Assembly (NCBI GenBank): GCA_036365515.1
Contig: CM070874.1
Location: forward strand, 173,480,797-173,544,796
Direction: 5' to 3'
DNA length: 64,000 nt
From: Torymus aiolomorphi
Lineage: Eukaryota; Arthropoda; Insecta; Hymenoptera; Torymidae
A program made the translations under genes and the position numbers. Of the stretch, positions 10,421 to 19,079 are shown in pieces. Positions within the stretch are counted from its first letter, which is position 1. Every line of letters begins with the position of its first letter. Below the pieces are notes generated by a model that had not been told where the DNA came from, did no database searches, and saw only the letters and a list, made by a program, of their open reading frames with translations.

Positions 10421-11164
10421 ATGGATTACGTCGTAGATATACAAGGGTTTCGAGACAGTGAAAGGAAGTTTTTACCAAAGGAGGTGGCGATCATTTGCCT
10501 ACAGAAACCCATTGTCGACCACTGGATTGTACAAGCACCGTGCAATTTCATCGAGCTGCCCGAAGACGTAAAAAATACAAATTCCTACTGCGCTGTCGAT
10601 ATTCACGGCATTAACTGGTTCGAGGGCATAGTGTCACTCAGACAGCTATATCGTTATCTCTTCAATATCACAAGAGCAGCAAGACGGATTTACGTTCGCG
10701 GCGAGGAGAAGGCCTGGTACCTGGAATCTTTACTCGGTCGAAACATATGTAATTTAGAAAAATATGACTCGCCGACGTTCGGAAAACTCAACAACATGTT
10801 TCCTGACGTGCTGGTATGTTCTACGCACGCGACTCAGAGGTTTAAAAATAAACAAGATTTTTGCGCGCTCTACAAAGCGCACCAAATAAAAAAGTGGATG
10901 CGCTCTATACTACCCGAAGAGTGGAAGATGATCAACAAAGACCAAGTACAAAGTCAAATGTTCTACACTGCACTTCATCAGTATCAGCAGAAGCAGCGCA
11001 AAAAATTACTCCGTTTTCTCCCGGGCACCGAGCAGTCCACTGAGGAGGAGGAGGAGGAGGAGGAGCAGAACGACGACGGCCGCGACGAGACGGATGTGGC
11101 CACAGAAATAGCAAGTGACAGCGACAGCAGCACATATTTCACATTTAGCGAAAACGCAAAATGA
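10421..11164 (+). CDS. Polinton-associated protein of unknown function, acidic tail
   Basis: An open frame of 247 codons. The start at ATG 10,421 is preferred to the earlier in-frame start because conserved-looking sequence begins there (VDIQGFRDSERKFLPKE). The middle has AVDIHGINWFEG and IYVRGEEKAWYLE, which I recall from a protein family found repeatedly in insect genomes near Polinton-like genes. Regularly spaced Asp and Glu residues are compatible with a nuclease-like fold, but I see no proven active site. Residues 205-230 are Glu-rich, with a run of codons for glutamate. The stop TGA shares bases with the ATG of the protease gene (ATGA overlap), suggesting linked expression. Confidence 0.65.
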   Translation: MDYVVDIQGFRDSERKFLPKEVAIICLQKPIVDHWIVQAPCNFIELPEDVKNTNSYCAVDIHGINWFEGIVSLRQLYRYLFNITRAARRIYVRGEEKAWYLESLLGRNICNLEKYDSPTFGKLNNMFPDVLVCSTHATQRFKNKQDFCALYKAHQIKKWMRSILPEEWKMINKDQVQSQMFYTALHQYQQKQRKKLLRFLPGTEQSTEEEEEEEEQNDDGRDETDVATEIASDSDSSTYFTFSENAK

Positions 11165-11697
11165 ATACGAAACAAATCACTAGGGCCATTAGTGGCCTCA
11201 GAGCAAACTCGATAGGTGTATACGCAGCCGATCACATCCCCAGAAGCTTGAGTCTTCCAGCCGCTGTTGTAACCAATGTCGATACCTCAGATAAGCCTGG
11301 ATCCCACTGGGTGGCATTCTACATAGACAAAAATGCAAAAGGAACATATTTCGATAGCTATGGAGTCGCCCCTGTGTCACGACATCATATCGATCGACTT
11401 CGGAGAAATTGCGCAAGCTTCAAGTGGAACGAGAAGAAACTGCAGAGTATTAATTCTAAAGTTTGCGGCGAATATTGTATTATGTTTCTTTGCTATATGT
11501 GTAGCGGTCGCACTTTACGCGCGTTTTGTAACGTCTTTTCACGTGATTCACATGTAAACGACGCACTGGCCGCAAAATTTTATGAAAATGTAAAAAGAAA
11601 AAATCACCGAAAAAGACTCCGACGTGCGAACAATTTCCCCAGCATTATTTCCAAGGGCGCTGGCTCGTTCGTTCAAACATGTAAAGCATTTATATAA
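11161..11697 (+). CDS. Adenain-like cysteine protease
   Basis: The predicted virion maturation protease (adenovirus protease / Ulp1 superfamily). The catalytic triad is visible: His49 in GSHWVAFYID, Asp65 in YFDSYG and Cys102 in VCGEYC, with Gln95 placed as the oxyanion-hole residue. Downstream FLCYMCSG fits the helix after the active cysteine. At 178 codons it is close to the usual size of about 200. The start codon overlaps the previous stop by ATGA. The frame has no breaks and all catalytic residues are present. The tail is basic (KRKNHRKRLRR), perhaps for DNA binding as in adenain. Confidence 0.9.
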   Translation: MNTKQITRAISGLRANSIGVYAADHIPRSLSLPAAVVTNVDTSDKPGSHWVAFYIDKNAKGTYFDSYGVAPVSRHHIDRLRRNCASFKWNEKKLQSINSKVCGEYCIMFLCYMCSGRTLRAFCNVFSRDSHVNDALAAKFYENVKRKNHRKRLRRANNFPSIISKGAGSFVQTCKAFI

Positions 11698-11699
11698 AA

Positions 11700-11730
11700 T
11701 GTGCGTGCGTGCGTGTGCGCGCGCGCGCGC

Positions 11731-11778
<48 letters not shown>
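11700..11778. repeat. GC/GT microsatellite
   Basis: A run of GCGC and then GT dinucleotides directly follows the protease stop codon. Confidence 0.95.
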
Positions 11779-11781
<3 letters not shown>

Positions 11782-12174
11782 CGTGACTTAATTTTTATTA
11801 TAATATTTCTATTTAATCCTGCGTCACATTCAATTTTTAGTTTGTAATATTTATTTTTTATCCAGAAACACATTCAATTTTTAGTTTATATTTACACTTT
11901 ATGTACATTGTAAGTTTTAGAATTGTAAAAGCTGATGTGCGCGTGTATCCGTCTTTCTTAGTTTATAAGGTTTTGTATACTACGTTTGTCTTGGCCTTTT
12001 TTAGCTTGTAATTTTATATTATTCATATATTTGTAAGTTTAAAATGTATTTTTTTTAATTTGATCGAACAATAAAAAAAAGTTAAACAAACATCGTATTC
12101 ATTTAACGACCTTATCCGCTAAATTTAATTCCTTACCTTTTTTATCTTGAAACGAATATGTACTATTCCATGAA
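11779..12174. other. A/T-rich non-coding stretch
   Basis: No ORF is visible. It contains a short direct repeat, ACATTCAATTTTTAGTTT, at about 11,827 and 11,871, and an AATAAAAAAAAG stretch near 12,070 that could act in polyadenylation. Confidence 0.5.
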
Positions 12175-12515
12175 GAAAACCGAAAAGCATATGCGTAACG
12201 GTTTTTTCAAGTGGTGAAAAACACAGGAGGCGCTTTCTTCTTTGAGGCTTTGAAACATAATCAGCTCGAGTCACCGAAAAGCACATGCGTAACGGTTTTT
12301 TCAAGTGGTGAAAAACACCTTAGCTGTTTCCTTTTTTCAAGTGGTGAAAAACACGGGAGGCGCTTTCTTCTTTGAGGCTTCGAAACATAAGCAGCGCGAG
12401 TCAGCGAAAAGCATATGCGTAACGGCTTTTCAAGCGGTGAAAAACACATTAGACGTTCCCTTTTTTCAAGTGGTGAAAAACACATGAGCCGTTTTCCTCT
12501 TTGAGGCTCAAAACC
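12175..12515. repeat. Palindromic repeat block
   Basis: The imperfect palindrome TTTTTCAAGTGGTGAAAAA occurs five times (about 12,202, 12,296, 12,332, 12,427 and 12,461). It is embedded in a longer unit that also contains GAAAAGCATATGCGTAACGG and CTTTCTTCTTTGAGGCTT. Units are degenerate and 35 to 95 bp apart. It lies upstream of the last gene of the element and may act as an enhancer or replication repeat. Confidence 0.8.
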
Positions 12516-12789
12516 CTTAACGGGAAAATTTATGGTTCTGTTTCTCAAGGGCTCCGCGAGTTTCCCAGCGCTTCTCTCCACTCTCCGATACATATGCGTA
12601 AACGTTCATGATTGGGCGCTCGGATTTTACGTAACATTCGAGCAGCCAATCGTAGCTCGTGGTAGAAAGGAGGGGGATTCGCGCTGGAGAGAGAATAAGT
12701 ACGGGCCTAGCCGCGCCACCCTCAGTCAGTCGCTCTACCTCGACGAAGTTGTGACATTTTTAACAACGTTAAGTCAGTATTTTTTAAAA

Positions 12790-13626
12790 ATGTCTCAAAC
12801 AAAGCTAGTGCCGAATTTACTGTACAATTCGACTTACGCTCTCAACAATTCGTACTCCAAATTCGTTTACGTCGGCTTGGATTATGCAGGTAGCTATTTC
12901 CGACCCGTCATCAGGTTCGGTGGGCATACATCACCGCATAAATATATAACTCTGGATATCGACAGTTGGGAACAATTAAAAAACCATTTCAAGACCTTCG
13001 GAGAGTATCTATGGGCATCAGGTGATTTTGTTAAGCAAGGCAAATATGCAAAAATATATTTATCGCACCACGACATCGAATTGACCACAGCCTACGGTCA
13101 TAGAACCGTATCAATCACCGATAAGCCACAAGTAACGCCGCCATCGTTCACCCTACAGTACGAACACGAGGCTCAACAGTTCGACTTTGAAGACGATAAC
13201 GCCAATCAGGAGGCAGCCGCCTCCACTACCAGTGACGAGCCTGCTACAAAAAAAAAGAAGTCTGAAAAACCACCGAAGATTATGATGCAGTATACAACTT
13301 TCAACGGATTGAAACAGTTCCAACAGTGTATCGACTATAAATTAAAAAAGTTAGAAGAAATGTCGGGCTTTGTGAACAAGGTTTTCAGTATAATAATCGA
13401 TGTTATTAAAACGGAAGCAATTAGCAAAAACGACGTGCATTTACTAGACCATACATTCATCGGCGTTGTATTTAATGAACTAGAAGCCAAAATGAAAGAA
13501 CTCGCGCTAAATCAATTAATGTTTGCAAATTTTAGCGAGAGTTCTCTCGAAATAATGTTTTTGGAAGTATATGCGGAGTATTTAACAATTCTAGAAAAAA
13601 ATGTTGTTAGTGCGTTAAAAGTTTAA
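12790..13626 (+). CDS. Polinton-associated protein of unknown function
   Basis: An open frame of 278 codons. The ATG at 12,790 (MSQTKLVPNLL) is preferred over an in-frame ATG 258 bp upstream because the upstream segment shows no conserved look and lies next to the repeat block. The N-terminal half contains SYFRPVIRFGGH, then YITLDIDSWEQL, which I recall from proteins accompanying insect Polintons. The middle is acidic, followed by a KKKKSEK basic patch, a possible nuclear signal. The C-terminal half is helix-rich. No catalytic motif is apparent. It follows the palindromic repeats, which may drive it. An A/T-rich stretch with AATAAA follows. Confidence 0.6.
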   Translation: MSQTKLVPNLLYNSTYALNNSYSKFVYVGLDYAGSYFRPVIRFGGHTSPHKYITLDIDSWEQLKNHFKTFGEYLWASGDFVKQGKYAKIYLSHHDIELTTAYGHRTVSITDKPQVTPPSFTLQYEHEAQQFDFEDDNANQEAAASTTSDEPATKKKKSEKPPKIMMQYTTFNGLKQFQQCIDYKLKKLEEMSGFVNKVFSIIIDVIKTEAISKNDVHLLDHTFIGVVFNELEAKMKELALNQLMFANFSESSLEIMFLEVYAEYLTILEKNVVSALKV

Positions 13627-13675
13627 AAATGTACAAAAATAATTTTTTTTATTTTATATAATAAAATGTATTTTA

Positions 13676-14182
13676 CCTTATCACACTTTTTTATTTAAGG
13701 ACCCCTCCTTTATACCTACTCCTATTCACGACCCCAACTTTTCATTTGCGCTAGCACGCATATATTTATGTATGCAGCATTATACATAAGTTATTCGTCG
13801 AAAGACAACCGACAAGGCAACATCATGGGGCCCCCGTTCAGCAAGCACCAGACCAAACCAAACGACAAAGAACCTCTCATCAACAAGGCAGACAAGAAAG
13901 ACTCTTGGGCAAACAACAAATATTCTCCACCACACCATTCCTTTTCCACCAATTCCTTCTCCTTCCCAAAAAAAAGATGGTTATTCAAAATATAACGAAT
14001 AATAAACGGTCCCTTTAAGGACAACAATTATGTTAATGAGAAAAAGCTGTTCATAAAATAGGGGGTTTCACCCCGTTTAAATAAATAAAAATTTATTTTT
14101 CCTCAACATGCTTTCTTTATTTGCAGACCACTCCTTTACACCAACTCCCTATTCCCTCTCCCCCACAACTTATCATTGCGAA
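13676..14182. repeat. Diverged direct duplication flanking a short spacer
   Basis: A segment at 13,685-13,755 (TTTATTTAAGGACCCCTCCT start) and one at 14,112-14,180 (TTTATTTGCAGACCACTCCT start) are similar over about 75 bp, both ending near CATTTGCG or CATTGCG. The spacer holds a 75-codon open frame (13,768-13,995) that I cannot support as a gene. These could be remnants of a terminal repeat of the Polinton. Confidence 0.5.
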
Positions 14183-15000
14183 CACACACACGCACACACA
14201 CACACACGCACGGTCTATATAGCGAGAGGCATCGCTCCAACAGGGTCTTTATGGCGTAGCACGTATAGCCAAAGGTCTCGGCCCCCCACCACCACCACGA
14301 GTCAGGGGCATATACGGGGGCATGCGCGGAGCAGATATAGCGGCATGGCGTCATGGAGGGGGCGATAAGTGGAGCATTGTTTACCCTAATTAGCTTGTGT
14401 TCACACACACTACTGTAAACACTTAAATTAATGACCTTGTCACACTTGAGACACATACACACAGCACACGGTCTATACAACGAGATGTCTTTATGGCGTA
14501 GCGCGTATAGCCAAAGGGCTCTCCCCCCACCACCACGAGTCGGGACATATACGACGGCACGCGCCAGGCAGGTATAGCGGCATAGCGTCATGGCGCGGGC
14601 GATAAGTGGGACATTATTTATGGGTAATAATTCATGCATTGTTTATCCTAATTAGCTTGTGTTCACACTTGGGGTCCATACACACAGCACACGGTCTATA
14701 CAGCGAGAGGCCTCGCACCCTATGGGTCTTTATGGTGTAGCGCGGACAGCCAAAGCGCTCGCCCCCCCCCCCCCCCACCACCTCGAGTCATGGCGGGCGC
14801 CGTAAGTGGGCCATTATTTATGGGGTAATAAATCACCCCCCATTGTTTACACTAATTAGCTTGTGGCCACACTTGCTACTTTAAACACTTGAGTTAATGA
14901 CCTTGTCACACTTGGGCACCCATACACACCGCACAGCGGGGTGCCACATGGCCCCTACACACCGCACCGCGGGGGGCCGTCTCGCTATACCGGTCCCCTT
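14183..15000. repeat. Degenerate tandem repeat of about 200-260 bp
   Basis: Three copies of a unit can be aligned by ATTAGCTTGTG (14,389, 14,651 and 14,855), CACGGTCTATA and GTCTTTATGG, with CCACCACGAGTC and CATTATTTATGGG in between. An AC microsatellite (about 14,183-14,212) and a run of 15 C (about 14,763) lie within it. No gene is visible. Confidence 0.75.
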
Positions 15001-15137
15001 ACTACTACTAAGTTCAATTTTTTGCTCAATGGCATTACACTTCCTTACAACATCATCATCTTCGAAAATATCCTGGAAATTAACTAAAGCTGGGTAAATT
15101 TCTCTTTCTTTGACGAATATAAATTTCGTGAATTATC

Positions 15138-15509
15138 TTAGAAGACATCTTTCAACAAATCTGGTAATTCCTTAACCCACTTGATAATTCTACAACATTT
15201 CTGTTCGTCAGCATTACTGTCAATTGTGCTTGGGGTATATTGGAAAATTTTATTTATTGATTCTGTAATTCCAGATTTACTTAAGAAATCACACCCAAGT
15301 ATACAATCGTCAGCAATATCTGCAACATAAACGACCATCTGAACTGAATGTTGGCCTAAATCAATTCGGACAACTGTTTTAAAATTTACAGGAACATCTT
15401 TACCAGTGGGATATTTCAAATTTGGTCCATCAAGGGGAATCCGATGACAGCGTGGTTCAACAAATTTAGAATTTAAAATCGTCACATCAGAACCTGAATC
15501 TATTTTCAA
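15138..15509 (-). pseudogene. Gypsy retropepsin (aspartic protease) fragment
   Basis: The active-site motif DSGSDVTIL is at the N-terminus and the conserved second strand ILGCDFL is near residue 91. This is the start of pol. Downstream pol sequence is missing because the element is truncated at about 15,009. The gag-side neighbour overlaps by a few bases in another frame. Confidence 0.85.
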
Positions 15510-15832
15510 AATACATGATTTCTTACCACACTACCATCAAACTCAAAAGTCTCTAAATTTCGAAGAACTCTGCAAACACGTGTGTTCGAACCATCGGGTT
15601 CACAAGCATCGTGATTAGGAGCCTGTTCATTGAATGTTAAACTCGCTCCTGAAAGTTTAACATGACCTAGTTTCCCTGTTCTGGACATCAAGAGCGTGTG
15701 TCCTTTCTTAAGACAGCTCCAACACTTAAGATTCTTCAACCATTTTTGATGATTGAATGGCTGATCCTGTTTCTCAACGTCCTTCCCACTAATCTGAGTC
15801 TTTCCCGAAAAATTTTGGTGTTTTGAAAACAT
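15506..15832 (-). pseudogene. Gypsy Gag nucleocapsid / Gag-Pol junction fragment
   Basis: A single degenerate zinc-knuckle start (CWSCLKKGHTL) is near residue 38, followed by the linker to the protease. The frame is displaced relative to the upstream gag piece at 15,930-16,304, so gag is broken between them. Confidence 0.65.
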
Positions 15833-15929
15833 TTGATTTTCTGTTGCAAAATTGAGTTCCTATTCTGCTCCTTGATAACTTTTACTTCCAAAGCTCGCGC
15901 AAGAGCAACCTTAAGAGAAGTTATGCGCT

Positions 15930-16304
15930 CTAATTGAAGAGTTTCCCTATCTCCAATATTGTAATTACGATAATAAATTGAGAACAAGCTATCTTATCTT
16001 GTACCTCTAATGAACATTTAGGATATGCTAATGCTGCTAACTTCTCTACATCAGCTGCTAATGTAGGAAGATCCTCCCCCGGCTTTTGCCGCCTATTTTG
16101 GAATAAAGTATAACTACTTGATCCTAAATGTTCACCGAAACGTGCCTCTAATTTTTTTAATGAGGTCTTCAAATCCAAAGTTTCAGTATCCTTAAAGCTA
16201 CGCAAAACACTTTTTGCCTTATTACGCAAAGAAGCAGCTAAAGCTACCATCTTTTTTTCATCATTCCAATTGTTAGACCTTGCAATTAGATTGAACTGAT
16301 TCAA
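15930..16304 (-). pseudogene. Gypsy Gag capsid-region fragment
   Basis: The segment EYLNQFNLIARSNNW (starting just upstream), then KKMVALAASLRNKAKSVL and LEARFGEHLGSSS matches the Gag of copy 2 at 59,379-59,921 nearly residue for residue. The C-terminus is displaced by a frame change near 15,985. Confidence 0.8.
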
Positions 16305-16695
16305 ATATTCAGACAGAGGAGTCGTATCATCATAAATATCAGGTTTTAAGTTATAACCTAACCCTAAATCGACTGGTGTAACCGAATTTTCAACAAGTGA
16401 TCCCGTGTTTCCACATGAACTATCACCTAACGTAATAGATTAATAGATTAATAGATTAATAGTTTAATAGATTTGTTGTTTTTGTTGTTTGTGTATTAGA
16501 ATGTGGGATTGTACTCATCTGTTTTAATTTTTGACGAAACTGAGCAAGTTGTTCCTGGAGGGAGAGTCGCTCTGTCCACAGTTCGTCGATGGTACGCTGA
16601 CGCTCGATCACATCATTGTCGCGTACCCGTAGCTCCGCTGCGAACTGTTTTTTCTCGGTGTTGCAATGTTGTAGTGTCGCTTCAAGCTGCTGATG

Positions 16696-17160
16696 TCATT
16701 GGTACTCAGCCTCACATTCAGCTTCCATCTTCTCGAGTCGTTGGTAAATATCCATTTGAGTCCTAGCCTCATTAAGTTCCAAGAATGTTTCACGAAGAAG
16801 CGTAGACTGGAGAACATCGACCGTTGACGAGATGTCAGCCACCTTGGATGAGTCACCAGTCATCACGCGTACATCAGTCACCGAGCGTGCGCCAGTCGTC
16901 GAGCGTAAGTCGTCGGGCGAGCTTAAATCGACGAGAACCGGATCAGAAATTGCAGGATTAGGAGTACTTGTTTCATGTTGGCTTAAATTTTCAGTAGCAG
17001 CAACAATGGTCTCGGCATTGGTGGCGTTGGTTGTAGCAGTTTCGGCAGCAGCAACTTCGGTGGCAGCAGCTTCAGCAGCAGTCTGTGTTCTGGTCCTTGT
17101 CTGGAAAGGTGTACGCATTGTTTTCGCTGACTTCTCAAATCCTTTCATTTCGTCTTCAAA
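16696..17160 (-). pseudogene. Gypsy Gag N-terminal fragment
   Basis: An open frame begins just inside the primer-binding site. It has an Ala/Thr-rich section with many GCA/GTA codons and then a helical, Glu-rich stretch (LELNEARTQMDIYQRLEKM) likely to form a coiled coil. The equivalent region of copy 2 (60,114-60,681) is more broken. Confidence 0.65.
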
Positions 17161-17179
17161 ATCTTCGGACGAACCCCCA
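17161..17179 (-). other. Primer-binding site of Gypsy copy 1
   Basis: Reading the - strand, the bases next to the LTR end are TGGGGGTTCGTCCGAAGAT. This resembles the tRNA-Pro primer site known from murine leukaemia virus (TGGGGGCTCGTCCGGGAT), so a tRNA-Pro-like primer is inferred. Confidence 0.55.
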
Positions 17180-17182
17180 AAA

Positions 17183-17900
17183 TGTTGCAATAACACATAT
17201 ACCCAATAAATAGTAACAACTATTTATAAAAACAAGGATGTAATTTATTCAAGATAAATAACACAAAAGATTAAGTGTGTCATCAACAAGCTCTCGAATC
17301 AACTAACTGAAAAACTAAATTGAATCGAGAACAACAAACTAATCGCTTAGCAATGCTTTCATTCTTTTTTATGTTCGATGACAATAGACTAATACATAAC
17401 AATATTGTAAAAATCAATATATTTAAAACAATAAAATACACTAAACAATATTTGGATCGCGAAAACTGTGTCTGCGAGATCACTGGTCTTTATTGGTTAA
17501 TACCATTGCGTCTAGTTGAATAATTACAGAGATATGATCAGATTATAAATACAGATAGATATATGCAAAAATCCACAATACATTTAACTATAGGTGAGTA
17601 CTTCTTTTCACGTAATTTATTGCTACTATTAGTTTGACCTGCGAAGCACAAACACTAGACTGGATGCAAAATCTTCAATGTCAACTAGAAAATAAGTCCT
17701 GTAATCTATATAGCAGAAAATAATTATTCTGCTAATAGCAGAAATAAATTACATGAAGAAAAAACTCACCTGTAGTTGAAAGTATTGTGGATTTACCGAT
17801 ATACAACGTGATCAAACAAACATATGCCAGCAGATTCGTCTCGACGATCTGATCACAGAAAGAATACTAAACATTATCTTAATTAAGGCAATTGTAATTG
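17183..17900 (-). repeat. Gypsy LTR (copy 1)
   Basis: The + strand edge is TGTTGCAATAAC at 17,183, the end of the LTR in element orientation. About 110 bp within it (17,290-17,395) recur at 60,665-60,770 next to copy 2. The outer edge could not be fixed by a TG...CA pair. Confidence 0.65.
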
Positions 17901-18436
17901 ATTGTTGAATCAATCAGCGTTCGTCCTTAGATGATTACGAGAAACCGCGATGCGCGCTCGAGAGTACCTGTGAGAGTGAGTGTGTTTGGTGCCCACCCTG
18001 CCACGATTCCGTGACCCTTATCGAGGTGACCGACTGTAAGTGCCGGCTCGACTCTCTCTCACTCTCTGTCTCTCTCCCTCTCTCTCTCTTTCTCTCTTGT
18101 CTTGCCATCAACTCCAATCTCTACCCTGCAGCTTTGGTTTGTCCCTGGCTGGTGTTTAGTTCCGCTCAATCACATTTCGGTGTGCCTCACGAACATACAT
18201 TTAAACTCTTCATCATTTTACTCAAAGTTTTTTGTGCAGCTGCTCAGTTTTGTAGTGAATTTTCGACTCTCACATCGCAGAGTCCTCCCTCTCTCTCAAT
18301 CTTGTAGCAGACCTGTGCACAGGTGTATTTATGATATCTCTACAGGAAGTATTTTTGTATTCAATATATTATGTATATGTAGAGTACAATTACTTCTATT
18401 TGTATTTCGGTTGAATAAATAAAATAAATAAATAAA
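17901..18436 (+). other. CT-rich stretch and possible LINE 3' tail
   Basis: A CT-rich tract lies at 18,050-18,100. The stretch ends with TTGAATAAATAAAATAAATAAATAAAT, split here as a short AATAAA repeat tail at about 18,410-18,436, typical of a non-LTR element 3' end. No coding region can be assigned. Confidence 0.4.
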
Positions 18437-19048
18437 TCTTCAGAGTGAGTACTCTTAGTGATCATTAGTCATTCTTGCTGTATTCAGTGTTGTCGTTTCG
18501 ACTCTGGACTCTCGGAGTTTTCTCGCTATCTCAGCTCTTAGTGTTGAACATTTAGGGTGATTTGATAATCATTGCATCTGCAAACTTCTGGTGGTAGTGG
18601 TTTTTTCTATACTCTCGCAGCACGGAATCTCTTTTCGCACTCAACTATCATTGTTTGCGTGTTATAGGTGAATTATTAGTCACTTAATCCGAACGGTTTA
18701 GTTCTTTCCTTTGCATATCTTGATTCCCATGTGCAGACTGCGCACGTCTCGACTCAACTCACGGCATCTCCACCTCTGGACTGTCAGTTACCCGCCACGA
18801 CATCCCATACAAACAATGTACCCCGTACTATCTTCACGTCGGTACTGACGGTAACGACAAGAGTTTGCGTCGAATCTCCAAATGGTCACAGAGTGTCAGC
18901 GCTTTGATTGATCAATGGTCTCAAGTCTTGATAGCCTCTCAAGCTTTCAGCCAAAGATTGAATTTACAACATAATTCCTCTCACGTGCCTATTCACGGAG
19001 TTGGAAATAATGCCGTGGCTGTCTCATCTGAAGTCATTCATTTTTCCA

Positions 19049-19079
<31 letters not shown>

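Larger units (their letters stand above)
1..13676 (+). mobile_element. Maverick/Polinton (adintovirus-like) element, partial and degraded
   Basis: A run of co-oriented genes encodes protein-primed PolB, packaging ATPase, retrovirus-like integrase, adenain-like protease, hexon-type and penton-type capsid proteins and a pVI-like protein. This is the diagnostic gene set of Polintons, which are integrated virus-like DNA elements. The left terminus is outside the window and I could not identify the right terminal inverted repeat, so the right limit is set only by the last gene. Five of the core genes carry frameshifts or stops, while several small genes are open. The set is nearly complete, so the copy looks like a fairly recent insertion rather than an ancient relic. 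Confidence 0.93.
15009..17900 (-). mobile_element. Ty3/Gypsy retrotransposon copy 1, 5' half only
   Basis: On the - strand a long terminal repeat is followed by a primer-binding site, gag and the protease region, then the element stops at about 15,009. The same sequence occurs at about 58,590-60,770, which shows that the missing part is the rest of pol. The outer LTR limit near 17,900 is not determined. Confidence 0.88.

Noticed and set aside
12175..12515. CRISPR-like array of short repeats
   Set aside because: Spacing is irregular, the repeats are imperfect palindromes of a eukaryotic virus-like element, and no cas genes are present.
1..13676. Bracovirus or other polydnavirus segment
   Set aside because: The gene set (protein-primed PolB, retrovirus-like integrase, adenain-like protease, hexon and penton) is that of a Polinton. 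No polydnavirus gene families are seen.
13768..13995. 75-codon frame starting MYAALYISYSS
   Set aside because: No family resemblance, no clear upstream context, and it sits between duplicated non-coding segments.
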